Shown here piece after piece: positions 27,998 through 36,134 of a DNA stretch of 64,000 nt. Every line of letters begins with the position of its first letter. The stretch's first letter is position 1. This stretch comes from Sphingomonas panacis (GTDB lineage: Bacteria; Pseudomonadota; Alphaproteobacteria; Sphingomonadales; Sphingomonadaceae), in assembly GCF_001717955.1 (NCBI RefSeq), contig NZ_CP014168.1, forward strand, positions 2,885,501 to 2,949,500. Reading direction: 5' to 3'. The notes under the pieces are model-generated. The model saw only the letters and a list, made by a program, of their open reading frames with translations. It made no database searches and had not been told where the DNA came from. The position numbers and the translations under genes are program-made.

Positions 27998-29212
27998 ATG
28001 AACCGCCCGCATCCTCTCCCCTCCGCGATCGTTCTCGGGGTGGATACCGCGATCGGGCTGACCGTCGTGCGGGAGTTGGGACGGTTTGGGGTGCCGGTCA
28101 TCGGAATCGGGCGGTCCGCCTATTCGGTGGGCGGCGCATCGCGCTATTGCACGCGGTTCGTGCTGCGGCCCAAGCATCATGCGTTGGCCGAATGGCTGCC
28201 CGATCTGATCGCAGAAACCGCCGCCGCTGCGCTGATCTCGATCAGCGAGGGCGATTTGCTAGACTTGGCCGCGTTGCCCGACACGATCGGCGCATGCCGG
28301 GTGCTGACGCCGCGCAGGGCGAAGCTCGACATCGTGCTCGACAAGCTCAAGACGCTGGAGGCGGCGCGATCGGTTGGCATCCGCACGCCCGAGAGCTGGC
28401 AACCGCGCATCGGTGAGCCGCTCGCCGAGCGTGCCACGACGCTCGCCTATCCGGTTGTGCTCAAATGGAGCGACCCGCCGGCGATGTTCGCCCGGCTCGA
28501 TGCTGCGGGGCTTGCGTTCGAGAAAGCGGAATACGCTGGCACGCCGGACGACCTCCTGCGCCGGCTCTCGCGCTACGAAGCGCTGGGCGCGTATCCGCTC
28601 GTGCAGAGCTGGGTCGGCGGCTATGGCTTCGGCCAGATGCTGATGATGGCGGACGGTGCCGCACGATTGCGCTTCCAGCATCGCCGCGTGCGCGAATATC
28701 CGGCGAGCGGCGGCGTCTCGACGTTGTGCGCCACCGTGTCGGCCGATCTGCACCGCGAGCAAATGGCGAAGTCCGAGGCGTTGCTCGCCGCGATCGGCTG
28801 GGAAGGGCCGGCGATGGTCGAATATCGCCACGAAGCCGCGACCGGGCGCTATTGGCTGATGGAGATCAACGGCCGCTTCTGGGGGAGCCTGCCGCTCGCC
28901 AGCCAGGCGGGCGCGTGCTTCGCGTGGGAGCAATATCGCCACGCCGTGCTGGGTGAACCCGCGGACGCGACGATCGCCTATCGCCCGCGCCGCGCGCGCT
29001 ATGCCATCCCCGACACCAAGCGGCTCGTTCAGATCCTGCGCGATCCCGATATCGCCGGCGCGGGGCGTCCGCCGTTCAGCCGATGGCGCGAGGCGGCGGC
29101 GTACCTCGCCGAGTTCCTCAACCCGCGTACCGGCTATTACATATGGTCCTGGGCTGATCCCAAGCCGCTGCTGCGCGACGTGACCGGCATCCTCGCCAAG
29201 CTCAAGCGTTAG
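27998..29212 (+). CDS. ATP-grasp domain carboxylate-amine ligase-like protein
   Basis: ATP-grasp protein of 404 residues, related to biotin carboxylase and carbamoyl-phosphate synthase folds. It joins a carboxylate to an amine through an acyl phosphate. The N-terminal pre-ATP-grasp domain (AIVLGVDTAIGLTVVRELG) resembles a nucleotide-binding fold. The ATP-binding lysine lies in PVVLKWSD and the Mg-binding segment is MEINGRFWGS. The frame opens inside the tRNA, so ATG 27998 is used. It overlaps the convergent phosphatase gene by four bases and a polysaccharide deacetylase follows, so modification of a surface glycan is a reasonable guess. Substrate unknown. Confidence 0.8.
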   Translation: MNRPHPLPSAIVLGVDTAIGLTVVRELGRFGVPVIGIGRSAYSVGGASRYCTRFVLRPKHHALAEWLPDLIAETAAAALISISEGDLLDLAALPDTIGACRVLTPRRAKLDIVLDKLKTLEAARSVGIRTPESWQPRIGEPLAERATTLAYPVVLKWSDPPAMFARLDAAGLAFEKAEYAGTPDDLLRRLSRYEALGAYPLVQSWVGGYGFGQMLMMADGAARLRFQHRRVREYPASGGVSTLCATVSADLHREQMAKSEALLAAIGWEGPAMVEYRHEAATGRYWLMEINGRFWGSLPLASQAGACFAWEQYRHAVLGEPADATIAYRPRRARYAIPDTKRLVQILRDPDIAGAGRPPFSRWREAAAYLAEFLNPRTGYYIWSWADPKPLLRDVTGILAKLKR

Positions 29213-29889
29213 GCGGTCTCGGACCCTGTCTGATCCGTTCGTGCTGAGCCTGTCGAAGCACGTGCCTCAGGCGCCTTGCTCCGGGCCCGTCCTTCGACTT
29301 CGCTCAGGACGAACGGAGATGGGGGCGAGAATGCCGCTGACACCGCACCCGGAAAAGCGGCGGCAAGAACGGGAATCGCGGTGGCGATCCGCTTCAGGCA
29401 GGCGCGTGTATAGGCGTCACTGAGTTCATAGGGATCGTGCAGGTGCGGTGTCGCCGGCCGCGTGTAGAGGCCGAGCAACGTGCGCGGTATCGCCGCCAGC
29501 GCCGGGTCGCCGGCGAGCTTGCGCAGATGGCGGGTCTCCATCGCGAGCAGCAGATCGCCCTCGGCGGGGGTGTAATCCTGCACGCGCAGCGAGCGGTGTG
29601 CGCCGAGATCATGCCCCATCGCCGCCGCCGCCGCCGTGACCGGGGGATGCGCGGGCTTGTCGTTGGCGGTCGACAGGCCGAACGAGGCGGTGTTGAGGCC
29701 GTGTTTGCGCGCCAGCACGTCGGCGAAAGCGCTCCGGCAGATGTTGCCGTGGCAGACGAACACCAGCCGGCGGATCGCGGTCGGATCGGGCAAGGACACG
29801 CCCCCGTCGCCAAGGGCGAGTTCGGCCCGCGTCAGCGCGAGCCGGACCAGCCCGCGAAACGTGCCGTAGCGCGTGTCGATCATCTCCAT
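29209..29889 (-). CDS. Low-molecular-weight protein-tyrosine phosphatase, C-terminus extended by a repeat
   Basis: LMW-PTP/arsenate-reductase fold protein of 226 residues. The P-loop CHGNICR (Cys46 to Arg52, C-x5-R) and the DP-Y acid loop (HDPYELSD) are intact. Wzb-like members control exopolysaccharide export kinases, which fits the neighbouring glycan genes. Its last 35 or so residues do not look like the family: residues 192-219 are translated from a REP-like inverted repeat (29235-29316) that is read through without a stop. The gene then ends inside the convergent ATP-grasp gene. The original C-terminus was probably near residue 185. No clear ribosome-binding site; ATG 29883 is an alternative start. 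Confidence 0.83.
   Translation of the reverse strand: MEMIDTRYGTFRGLVRLALTRAELALGDGGVSLPDPTAIRRLVFVCHGNICRSAFADVLARKHGLNTASFGLSTANDKPAHPPVTAAAAAMGHDLGAHRSLRVQDYTPAEGDLLLAMETRHLRKLAGDPALAAIPRTLLGLYTRPATPHLHDPYELSDAYTRACLKRIATAIPVLAAAFPGAVSAAFSPPSPFVLSEVEGRARSKAPEARASTGSARTDQTGSETA
29235..29316. repeat. REP-like palindromic doublet inside the phosphatase gene
   Basis: Two inverted arms, 29235-29262 and 29288-29316, that match each other as CCGTTCGT-s-CTGAGC over about 28 bases with few mismatches. Each arm is also a small palindrome (CGTGCT...AGCACG and CGTCCT...AGGACG). I recognise the type: the CTTCGACAGGCTCAGCACGA-like element scattered through sphingomonad genomes. Here it forms part of an open reading frame. 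Confidence 0.8.
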
Positions 29890-29976
29890 ACAAGGCAGGC
29901 GGATAGCGCCGAGGCGTTAAGGAGCGGATAAACGCACACGCGATGTTAACGCCGAGTTGGCATCGCTGGCGAGCAT

Positions 29977-30939
29977 ATGGCCGAAGTCCTCGTCACGATC
30001 GACACGGAATTGTCCTCGCGCCTGCATCGGCACGGCGCGAGCCTCGCCGACAATCTCGACCGGTCGATCGCGGGGCGAGTCGGCGATGCGGCGTATGGCG
30101 TCGGCTGGCAGATGGACGAACTGGAACGCGCCGGGCTGAAGGGCGTGTTCTTCGTCGATCCGATGCCGGCGCTCGCGCATGGCCCGGATTTCCTCGCGCC
30201 AATGATCGCGCCGATGCTTTCGCGCGGGCATGAGGTGCAATTGCATATCCATACCGAGTGGCTCGAATGGGCAGCGCACGCGCCGGTCGGTGGACTAAGG
30301 CGGAACATCGGCGATTTCGAACTGGCCGAGCAGATCACGCTGCTGACGCTCGCCCGCGACCTGCTCACCGCCGCCGGCGCCCCGCGCCCGACCGCGTTTC
30401 GCGCGGGCAATTACGGCGCGGACGATCGCACCCTCGCCGCGCTGGCGACGCTCGGCATGACGTGGGACAGCAGCGTCAACATCGGCTGCCCCGACGATAG
30501 CTGCCGCATCAGCCGCAAGACGCATGCGCCGGTCGATGTGGGTGGTGTGGCCGAACTGCCGGTATCGGGGCTGCTCGATCGGCCGGGACATTTTCGTCCC
30601 GCGCAGATTTGCGCGCTCTCGGCCTGGGAGATGCGCGCGGCGCTGCGCCATGCCGCGACGGGCGACGACCCGTTCGTGATCGTGACGCACAGTTTCGAGA
30701 TGCTCTCGCGCGACCGGAGGCGGCCCAACCGGATGGTGATGCGCCGTTTCCGAGCGATGTGCGAGGCGATCGCGGCACATCCCGGCCTGCGCAGCGCTGG
30801 GTTTCGCGATCTCGATCCGGTCGCGGTACTGGCGAAGGCGAAAGCGGCGAAGCCCTTGTTGGCGGCCAACCGGGTTCGAACAGCGGGCCGGATGGTGGAA
30901 CAGGCGATCGCCACCGCATTGTACGAGCGTGCCGCCTGA
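29977..30939 (+). CDS. Polysaccharide deacetylase family protein (WalW-like)
   Basis: NodB-homology-like deacetylase of 320 residues. The metal and catalytic region is represented by VTIDTELSS near the start, the HIHTEW pair of histidines and FRAGNYGAD. No signal peptide, so any glycan substrate is reached in the cytoplasm or before export, as with lipid-linked precursors. Together with the ATP-grasp ligase and the tyrosine phosphatase it suggests a small module for a capsule or exopolysaccharide. Divergent from the phosphatase with an 87 bp gap. Confidence 0.8.
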   Translation: MAEVLVTIDTELSSRLHRHGASLADNLDRSIAGRVGDAAYGVGWQMDELERAGLKGVFFVDPMPALAHGPDFLAPMIAPMLSRGHEVQLHIHTEWLEWAAHAPVGGLRRNIGDFELAEQITLLTLARDLLTAAGAPRPTAFRAGNYGADDRTLAALATLGMTWDSSVNIGCPDDSCRISRKTHAPVDVGGVAELPVSGLLDRPGHFRPAQICALSAWEMRAALRHAATGDDPFVIVTHSFEMLSRDRRRPNRMVMRRFRAMCEAIAAHPGLRSAGFRDLDPVAVLAKAKAAKPLLAANRVRTAGRMVEQAIATALYERAA

Positions 30940-30940
30940 C

Positions 30941-31147
30941 CTAATCGCGCTTGAGCGCTTCGGGCTTGTGCGCGGCCTGCTTGCCTTCCTCGGTTTCGAC
31001 GATGAACTGGGGCGCTTCCTTGCTGGCGGCGACCTTGTGGCCCTTGATCGCGGTTTCGGAGGTCTGCGTCTTCACCACCGTGCCGTGCGCGGTGCCGCCG
31101 TGGCTCTTCCACGAGACCTTGTCGCCCTTCTTCAGATGAATCGCCAT
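30941..31147 (-). CDS. DUF2945 / HVA1-type TUDOR domain protein
   Basis: Small protein of 68 residues, almost all of it one SH3-like barrel (KKGDKVSWKSHGGTAHGTVVK) ending in a Lys/Glu-rich tail. This matches the hypervirulence-associated TUDOR domain family (DUF2945), whose function in bacteria is unknown. AAGGAG lies seven bases before ATG 31147, which is why the much longer open frame upstream is rejected. Single-gene unit between the deacetylase and the first B12 riboswitch. Confidence 0.85.
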   Translation of the reverse strand: MAIHLKKGDKVSWKSHGGTAHGTVVKTQTSETAIKGHKVAASKEAPQFIVETEEGKQAAHKPEALKRD

Positions 31148-31282
31148 CGCGCCGCTCCTTGCTGTCGGTAAGACGGGGCAGGGGCCGCTTCGGTTCCGCG
31201 CGATCGATTCGGGTTGGCGGCATGGGCGATCTGTCCTAAGCGCCCGATCGAGCGGGTCGGTGACGATCCGCTCATGATCGCG

Positions 31283-31482
31283 TCGGTGCCCCGAGAGGGG
31301 CTGAAAACGGGAATATGGTGCGGGCCGCCCGGCCCAAATCCATAGCTGTCCCTGCAACTGTAAGCGGCGAGCGCGATGCACTGGCCCGGATCCGTCCGGG
31401 CGGCCACTGGCGGATGCCAACATCCGCTGGGAAGGCGTGCATCAAGCCCTGACCCGTGAGCCAGGAGACCTGCCGGCGTCGT
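31283..31482 (+). ncRNA. Cobalamin riboswitch 1 (btuB leader)
   Basis: Adenosylcobalamin-sensing aptamer upstream of btuB. The conserved core CTGCAACTGTAAGCGG is followed by the B12 box AGCCAGGAGACCTGCC (31459-31474). The 5' end begins around the CGGTGCCCCGAGAGGGG stem at 31283. It should lower btuB-cobO expression when B12 is plentiful. Boundaries are approximate. Confidence 0.93.
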
Positions 31483-31543
31483 GGTCGCTCTTGCCAAGGT
31501 CCAGGAACAGGCCGTGGCACGGTCCTCCGTCTGAGCGACGAAC

Positions 31544-31602
31544 GGGTTCCGGCGAAGCATTGCTTTGCCGAACCCGGACCCTGCGGCCGGGGCCGCAAGG
31601 GT
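31544..31602 (+). promoter_or_regulatory. Tandem hairpins in the btuB leader (expression platform)
   Basis: Two strong stems follow the aptamer. 31544-31575 pairs GGGTTCCGGCGAAGC with GCTTTGCCGAACCC (one bulge). 31578-31602 pairs ACCCTGCGGC with GCCGCAAGGGT (one bulged A). Neither has a T-run, so they are not simple intrinsic terminators; they may form alternative structures with the aptamer. Confidence 0.5.
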
Positions 31603-31676
31603 CGCGTGGTGTCAGGCGCCGATCGGCGTCCGCCTGGCGCACATGCGATCGGTCGTTCGCGCGCGCGGACGGCTCG

Positions 31677-31707
31677 CCCCAGCCGTGCCTTCGCTCGACG
31701 CCTGGGG
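31677..31707 (+). promoter_or_regulatory. Possible Shine-Dalgarno-sequestering stem of btuB
   Basis: CCCCAG at 31677-31682 can pair with CTGGGG at 31702-31707, and the second arm contains most of the btuB ribosome-binding site (GGGGGTAAG before ATG 31716). This is a candidate on/off element for translation control by the upstream riboswitch. Predicted by eye only. Confidence 0.4.
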
Positions 31708-31715
31708 GTAAGACT

Positions 31716-33623
31716 ATGAAGAACACCGTGATTTCGTTGCTGGCGCTGACGATCGCCACGCCGGCGCTGGCGCAGAGCGTGCCCGACGATACCACCACCG
31801 ACAGCGTGACCGACACGGTCGTCGTCACCGCAGCCCGCGCCAGCGGCGGCATCTCGACCGCGACGCTCGGGTCTTCGGCGACGGTGCTGTCGGCGCAGGA
31901 TCTCGCCGACCGCCAGACGGTGATCGTGTCGGACGTGTTGCGCGACGTGCCCGGCGTCTCGGTCAACCGCACCGGCGCGGTCGGCGGGATGACGCAGGTG
32001 CGGATTCGCGGCGCCGAGAGCAACCATACGCTCGTGCTGATCGACGGCATCGAGGCGGCCGATCCCTATTACGGCGAATATGATTTCGCCTCGCTGCTCG
32101 CCGATCCCGGCGCGCGCGTGGAAGTGCTGCGCGGTGAGCAGAGCGCGCTCTACGGATCGGACGCGATCGGCGGCGTCATCAACTATATCACCGCGACCGG
32201 ACGCGAGATGCCGGGCTTCGCCGGCAATATCGAGGCGGGATCGTTCAACACCGTCAACGGTGCGGCGCGCGGGGCCGGCACGGTCGGCGATTTCGATTAT
32301 GCGGTCGGCGGGTCGTATTCGGGGATCGGCGGCTATGTCGTCGCGCCGGAGGGCGATCGGCGGATCGGGTCGAAGATCGGCGCCGTCAACGGCAAGTTCG
32401 GCTATCGCTCGGGCGGCTTCGCGCTGCGGGGCGTGGTGCGTTACACCCACATCGACGCCGATCTCAACGATCAGGATTATGTCGCCACCGGCAATGCGAT
32501 CGACTCGGGCGGGATGTATCTGAATGACGCCGTCTATGCGCTGGTCGGCGCGCACTACGACACCGCAGACGGACGCTGGAGCAACGATCTAAGCGCGCAA
32601 TTGCAGGATTCGCAGCGCCACTATTTCGATGACAGTGGCGCCGAAACCACCGGCGACACCGGGCGCCGCAAGAAGGTCTCGTTCGTCTCCGCGCTCAAGC
32701 TCGGCGACGATATGGTCAGCCACGTCATCACCGGCGCGGTCGATTATGAGCATGAGGAATATCGCGGCACCTCGGCGTTTATCACCGGCAGTAACCCGTT
32801 CAACAGCACGGACAATTGGGGGCTGGTCGGCCAGTATCAATTGACCGTCGGCGGGCGCCTCGGCCTCGGCGCGGCAGTACGTCACGATATCAACGAGCGG
32901 TTCCGCGACACAACGACGTGGCACCTTCAGGCCAGCTACCGCCTCGACAGCGGCACGCGCCTCCACGCGGCGGGCGGGACGGGCGTCAAGGCGCCGGTCT
33001 TCTCCGAACTGTTCGGCTATTCGCCCACCAGCGGCTTCGTCGGCAACCCCAACCTGAAGCCCGAGGAATCGACCGGCTGGGAGGCGGGCATCGAGCAGTC
33101 CTTCCTTGCCGGGCATGGTCGCATCGATGTGACCTACTTCAACGCGGTGCTGCGCCACAAGATCGTCAGCACGTTCGCGCCCGTCTACACTGTCATCAAC
33201 GCGACCGGATCGTCGCCGCATCAGGGTGTCGAGGTATCGGCCAATTTCGATCTGCCGGCGGGGTTCCGGTTCGACGGCAGCTACACCTATCTCGACGCGC
33301 ATGACGAAGCCGATGTCGTGCTGACCCGCCGCCCGTCGCACATCGGCAGCGCCAACCTCGCGTGGCGTGCGAAGAGCGACCGTTTCGGCGCGAACCTGAC
33401 GATGCGCTACAATGGCGACTCGCGCGACAGCAATTTCGCGACCTTCGCGACCGAGACATTGAAGGCCTACACGCTCGTCAACTTCGGCGCCGACGTGACG
33501 CTCGCGCGCGGGCTGTCGCTGTTCGGGCGAGTCGAGAATCTGCTCGATACCGATTACCGCGAGAATGTCGGGGTCCGCAGCCCGGGCCGGGCCGGCTACG
33601 GCGGCATCAAGGCGCGGATCTGA
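31716..33623 (+). CDS. btuB: TonB-dependent vitamin B12 receptor
   Basis: Outer-membrane cobalamin receptor of 635 residues. Signal peptide MKNTVISLLALTIATPALA, TonB box DTVVVTA, plug with VRIRGAESNHTLVLIDGIE, then the beta barrel. It transports cobalamin or corrinoids into the periplasm using the TonB system. ATG 31716 is preferred (GGGGGTAAG upstream, clean signal peptide), although the frame is open back into the riboswitch. Controlled by the B12 riboswitch at 31283-31482. Its stop overlaps the cobO start by one base (TGATG). Confidence 0.93.
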   Translation: MKNTVISLLALTIATPALAQSVPDDTTTDSVTDTVVVTAARASGGISTATLGSSATVLSAQDLADRQTVIVSDVLRDVPGVSVNRTGAVGGMTQVRIRGAESNHTLVLIDGIEAADPYYGEYDFASLLADPGARVEVLRGEQSALYGSDAIGGVINYITATGREMPGFAGNIEAGSFNTVNGAARGAGTVGDFDYAVGGSYSGIGGYVVAPEGDRRIGSKIGAVNGKFGYRSGGFALRGVVRYTHIDADLNDQDYVATGNAIDSGGMYLNDAVYALVGAHYDTADGRWSNDLSAQLQDSQRHYFDDSGAETTGDTGRRKKVSFVSALKLGDDMVSHVITGAVDYEHEEYRGTSAFITGSNPFNSTDNWGLVGQYQLTVGGRLGLGAAVRHDINERFRDTTTWHLQASYRLDSGTRLHAAGGTGVKAPVFSELFGYSPTSGFVGNPNLKPEESTGWEAGIEQSFLAGHGRIDVTYFNAVLRHKIVSTFAPVYTVINATGSSPHQGVEVSANFDLPAGFRFDGSYTYLDAHDEADVVLTRRPSHIGSANLAWRAKSDRFGANLTMRYNGDSRDSNFATFATETLKAYTLVNFGADVTLARGLSLFGRVENLLDTDYRENVGVRSPGRAGYGGIKARI

Positions 33624-34231
33624 TGCGCGACCGTACAGAGGCGGAGCACGCCGACAAGATGCGCAAGCGCCAGGCCGCGCACGACCGGATCGTCGCGGCC
33701 AAGACGGTCGAGAAGGGGCTCGTCATCGTCTATACCGGCACGGGCAAGGGCAAGACCACCGCCGCGCTCGGCATGGTGGTGCGCGCGATCGGGCACGGGC
33801 AGAAGGTCGGCGTCGTCCAGTTCGTCAAAGGCGCGATGGCGACGGGGGAGAAAGCCGTGTTCGACCGCTTTCCCGAGCTTGTCGAATTCAAGCCGATGGG
33901 CGAAGGCTTCACCTGGGACACACAGGATCGCGCCCGCGACATCGCTGTCGCGCGCACCGCCTGGGACGAGGTGAAGCGGATGATCGCCGATCCGAGCTAT
34001 GCGATGGTGGTGGCGGACGAACTCAACATCGTCTTGCGCTACGACTATCTGCCGCTCGCCGAGGTGCTGGCGGCGCTCGCCGCCAAGCCGGCGATGACTC
34101 ACGTCGTCATCACCGGGCGCAACGCGCCGCAACCTTTGGTCGACGTGGCCGATCTCGTTACCGAGATGACGTTGGTCAAGCATCCGTTCCGCGAGCAAGG
34201 CGTGAAGGCGCAGGCGGGGGTGGAGTTTTGA
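33623..34231 (+). CDS. cobO: Cob(I)yrinic acid a,c-diamide adenosyltransferase
   Basis: CobA/CobO/BtuR-type corrinoid adenosyltransferase of 202 residues. It transfers the 5'-deoxyadenosyl group of ATP to reduced corrinoid. Walker A GTGKGKTT is at 39-46, with VQFVKGA and GEGFTWDTQD segments typical of the family. Coupled to btuB by a one-base overlap, so receptor and adenosylation enzyme are made together under riboswitch 1. Converts imported corrinoid into the adenosyl form needed by the genes at 37-44 kb. Confidence 0.95.
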   Translation: MRDRTEAEHADKMRKRQAAHDRIVAAKTVEKGLVIVYTGTGKGKTTAALGMVVRAIGHGQKVGVVQFVKGAMATGEKAVFDRFPELVEFKPMGEGFTWDTQDRARDIAVARTAWDEVKRMIADPSYAMVVADELNIVLRYDYLPLAEVLAALAAKPAMTHVVITGRNAPQPLVDVADLVTEMTLVKHPFREQGVKAQAGVEF

Positions 34232-34245
34232 CTCTCCACGGGGGG

Positions 34246-35061
34246 TTAGCGCGTGCGGGCTGCCGCGATCTGCCGCGCGAGACTTTGCGCCGCCTGCACA
34301 TAGGCCGGGCCGCCGCACACCGTCCACGCTTGCGGGAGGCGCAAACGCGGGATGTGATCGAGGATCGGGTGGTGGAGCATCTCGGTGCCCTGATCGACGA
34401 CATGATCGGACCCGGTTTCAACGATCAGATAGTCCGGTTTCGCGGCGATCATCTCCTCCAGAGACACCTGCGACAGCGCGGGTTTGCCGAGCTTGGCGGC
34501 AAGGTTGGTCAGTCCGACCCGATTCATCATGTCGTCGACCAGCGTGCCGGTGCCGGTCATGTACCCGCGCCGCTGGTAATAGGCGCCGACCGGGTGGCCG
34601 GGCGCTCGGGGCAGCGCGGCGAGATCGCGGTTCATCCGCGCAATCAGCGCTTCGCCGCGCTCCGGATGGCCGACCGCGCGCGCAACCTGACGGATTTGCG
34701 CAACGATATCGGCGTAGCTGCTCGCCCATGCGAGATCGACGACGGGATAGTGGTGCGGCGCAAGCACCGCCATCATCCCGCCCTGAAAGGGCGGCGTTCC
34801 GACGATCAGATCGGGGTCGATCGCGAGGATCTCCTCGGCGGACTGGCCGAGGATATGCAGCCCGCGCACGCGCGCCGCGACGGCGGACATCTCCGCGTCG
34901 GTCGCGTTGCGGGTCAGCCCGGCGATCTGGTCGCGATCGGCCAGATCGACCAGCAATTGATCGGCGCACAGGTTGAGCGAGACGATGCGGCGCGGCGCGT
35001 GCGACGGCGCGGCAGCCGTCGCACCGAGCGCGAGCAGTATCGGCAGAAGGCGGCGTATCAT
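34246..35061 (-). CDS. btuF: ABC transporter substrate-binding protein (BtuF-like)
   Basis: Periplasmic corrinoid-binding protein of 271 residues with signal peptide (MIRRLLPILLALGATAAAPSHA). The helical-backbone fold of the BtuF/FhuD group is suggested by RIVSLNLCADQLLVDLADRD and by ILGQSAEEILAIDPDLIVGT. It should deliver B12 from BtuB to the inner-membrane transporter. It is encoded opposite to btuCD, 65 bp from the btuC start, an arrangement that still allows co-regulation. ATG 35073 is an alternative start four codons upstream. The B12 role rests on the neighbourhood, since iron-siderophore binding proteins look alike. Confidence 0.85.
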   Translation of the reverse strand: MIRRLLPILLALGATAAAPSHAPRRIVSLNLCADQLLVDLADRDQIAGLTRNATDAEMSAVAARVRGLHILGQSAEEILAIDPDLIVGTPPFQGGMMAVLAPHHYPVVDLAWASSYADIVAQIRQVARAVGHPERGEALIARMNRDLAALPRAPGHPVGAYYQRRGYMTGTGTLVDDMMNRVGLTNLAAKLGKPALSQVSLEEMIAAKPDYLIVETGSDHVVDQGTEMLHHPILDHIPRLRLPQAWTVCGGPAYVQAAQSLARQIAAARTR

Positions 35062-35126
35062 TGCGACGCCCATAAGCGAACGCTTCAGCGAGACAAGCAA
35101 GGCGATCACCCACCACGGAGCTTCCG

Positions 35127-36134
35127 GTGAGAACCGGCATCCCGCGCGGTGGGCGCGCCGCACTGATCGGCGGCCTGATCGCGCTGATGATCGCCGCGGG
35201 CGTCGCCTCGCTCGCGCTGGGATCGGTGTCGCTCGCGCCGACCCGCGTCCTCGCGGCGCTGGTCGGGCGGGGCGATCCGGTCGCGACCGCGATCGTGATC
35301 GAGCTGCGTCTTCCCCGCACGATCCTGGGCCTCGCGGTCGGGGCGATGCTCGGGCTGGCCGGAGCGGCGTTGCAGGGATATTTGCGCAATCCGCTCGCCG
35401 AGCCCTCCGTGCTGGGCGCTTCGAACGCGGCAGCGCTCGGCGCGGTCGGCGCAATCTATTTCGGACTGGCCGAACTGAACCCGATCGTGCTGCCGGTACT
35501 GGCGATCGCGGCGGCGCTCGTGTCGCTGGCGCTGCTGTTCACGCTGGCAGGTCGGTCGGAAAGCCCGCTCACGCTGATTCTCGCCGGGATCGCGGTGTCG
35601 ACGCTGGCGGGGGCGGCGATCAGTCTCGCGCTCAATCTGTCGCCCAATCCGTTCGCGGCGATGGAGATCATGACGTGGCTGCTCGGCAGTCTGGAAAACC
35701 GGTCGTTCCAGCATGTCTGGATCGCGCTGCCCTGCATCGCGGTGGGCGCGGCGTTGCTGCTGTTCGACGGCCACGCACTCGACGCGCTGACGCTCGGCGA
35801 GGATGGCGCACGCGCGCTCGGCACCGATCTGCGCGCGACCCGGTTGCGGCTGTTGCTCGGCGTGGCGATCGGCGTGGGTGGCGCGGTGGCGGTGTCGGGG
35901 TCGATCGGGTTCGTCGGGCTGATCGTACCGCATCTGGTGCGCCCGCTGACCGACCGAAGCCCCTCGGCGATCCTGCTGCCCTCGGCGCTGGCCGGCGCGG
36001 TGCTGCTGACCTTCGCGGACATCGGCGTGCGGCTGATCCCCTCGACCAACGAACTCAAGCTCGGCGTGGTGACCGCGTTCCTCGGCGTGCCGGTGTTCCT
36101 CGCCTATCTGATGCGCGAGCGACGGCTATGGTGA
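35127..36134 (+). CDS. btuC: FecCD-family ABC transporter permease (BtuC-like)
   Basis: Inner-membrane permease of 335 residues with about nine to ten transmembrane helices. Recognisable family parts are LRLPRTILGLAVGAMLGLAGAA and GFVGLIVPHLVR, the loop that contacts the ATPase. The start is GTG 35127 with GGAG upstream. It overlaps the ATPase gene by seven bases. Together with BtuF and the ATPase it forms a BtuCDF-type corrinoid importer; a siderophore system would look the same, but the position between two B12 riboswitch units favours cobalamin. Confidence 0.88.
   Translation: MRTGIPRGGRAALIGGLIALMIAAGVASLALGSVSLAPTRVLAALVGRGDPVATAIVIELRLPRTILGLAVGAMLGLAGAALQGYLRNPLAEPSVLGASNAAALGAVGAIYFGLAELNPIVLPVLAIAAALVSLALLFTLAGRSESPLTLILAGIAVSTLAGAAISLALNLSPNPFAAMEIMTWLLGSLENRSFQHVWIALPCIAVGAALLLFDGHALDALTLGEDGARALGTDLRATRLRLLLGVAIGVGGAVAVSGSIGFVGLIVPHLVRPLTDRSPSAILLPSALAGAVLLTFADIGVRLIPSTNELKLGVVTAFLGVPVFLAYLMRERRLW

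Noticed and set aside
34220..34239. Hairpin GTGGAG...CTCCAC at the end of cobO as a terminator
   Set aside because: Only six pairs and no T-run; too weak to claim.
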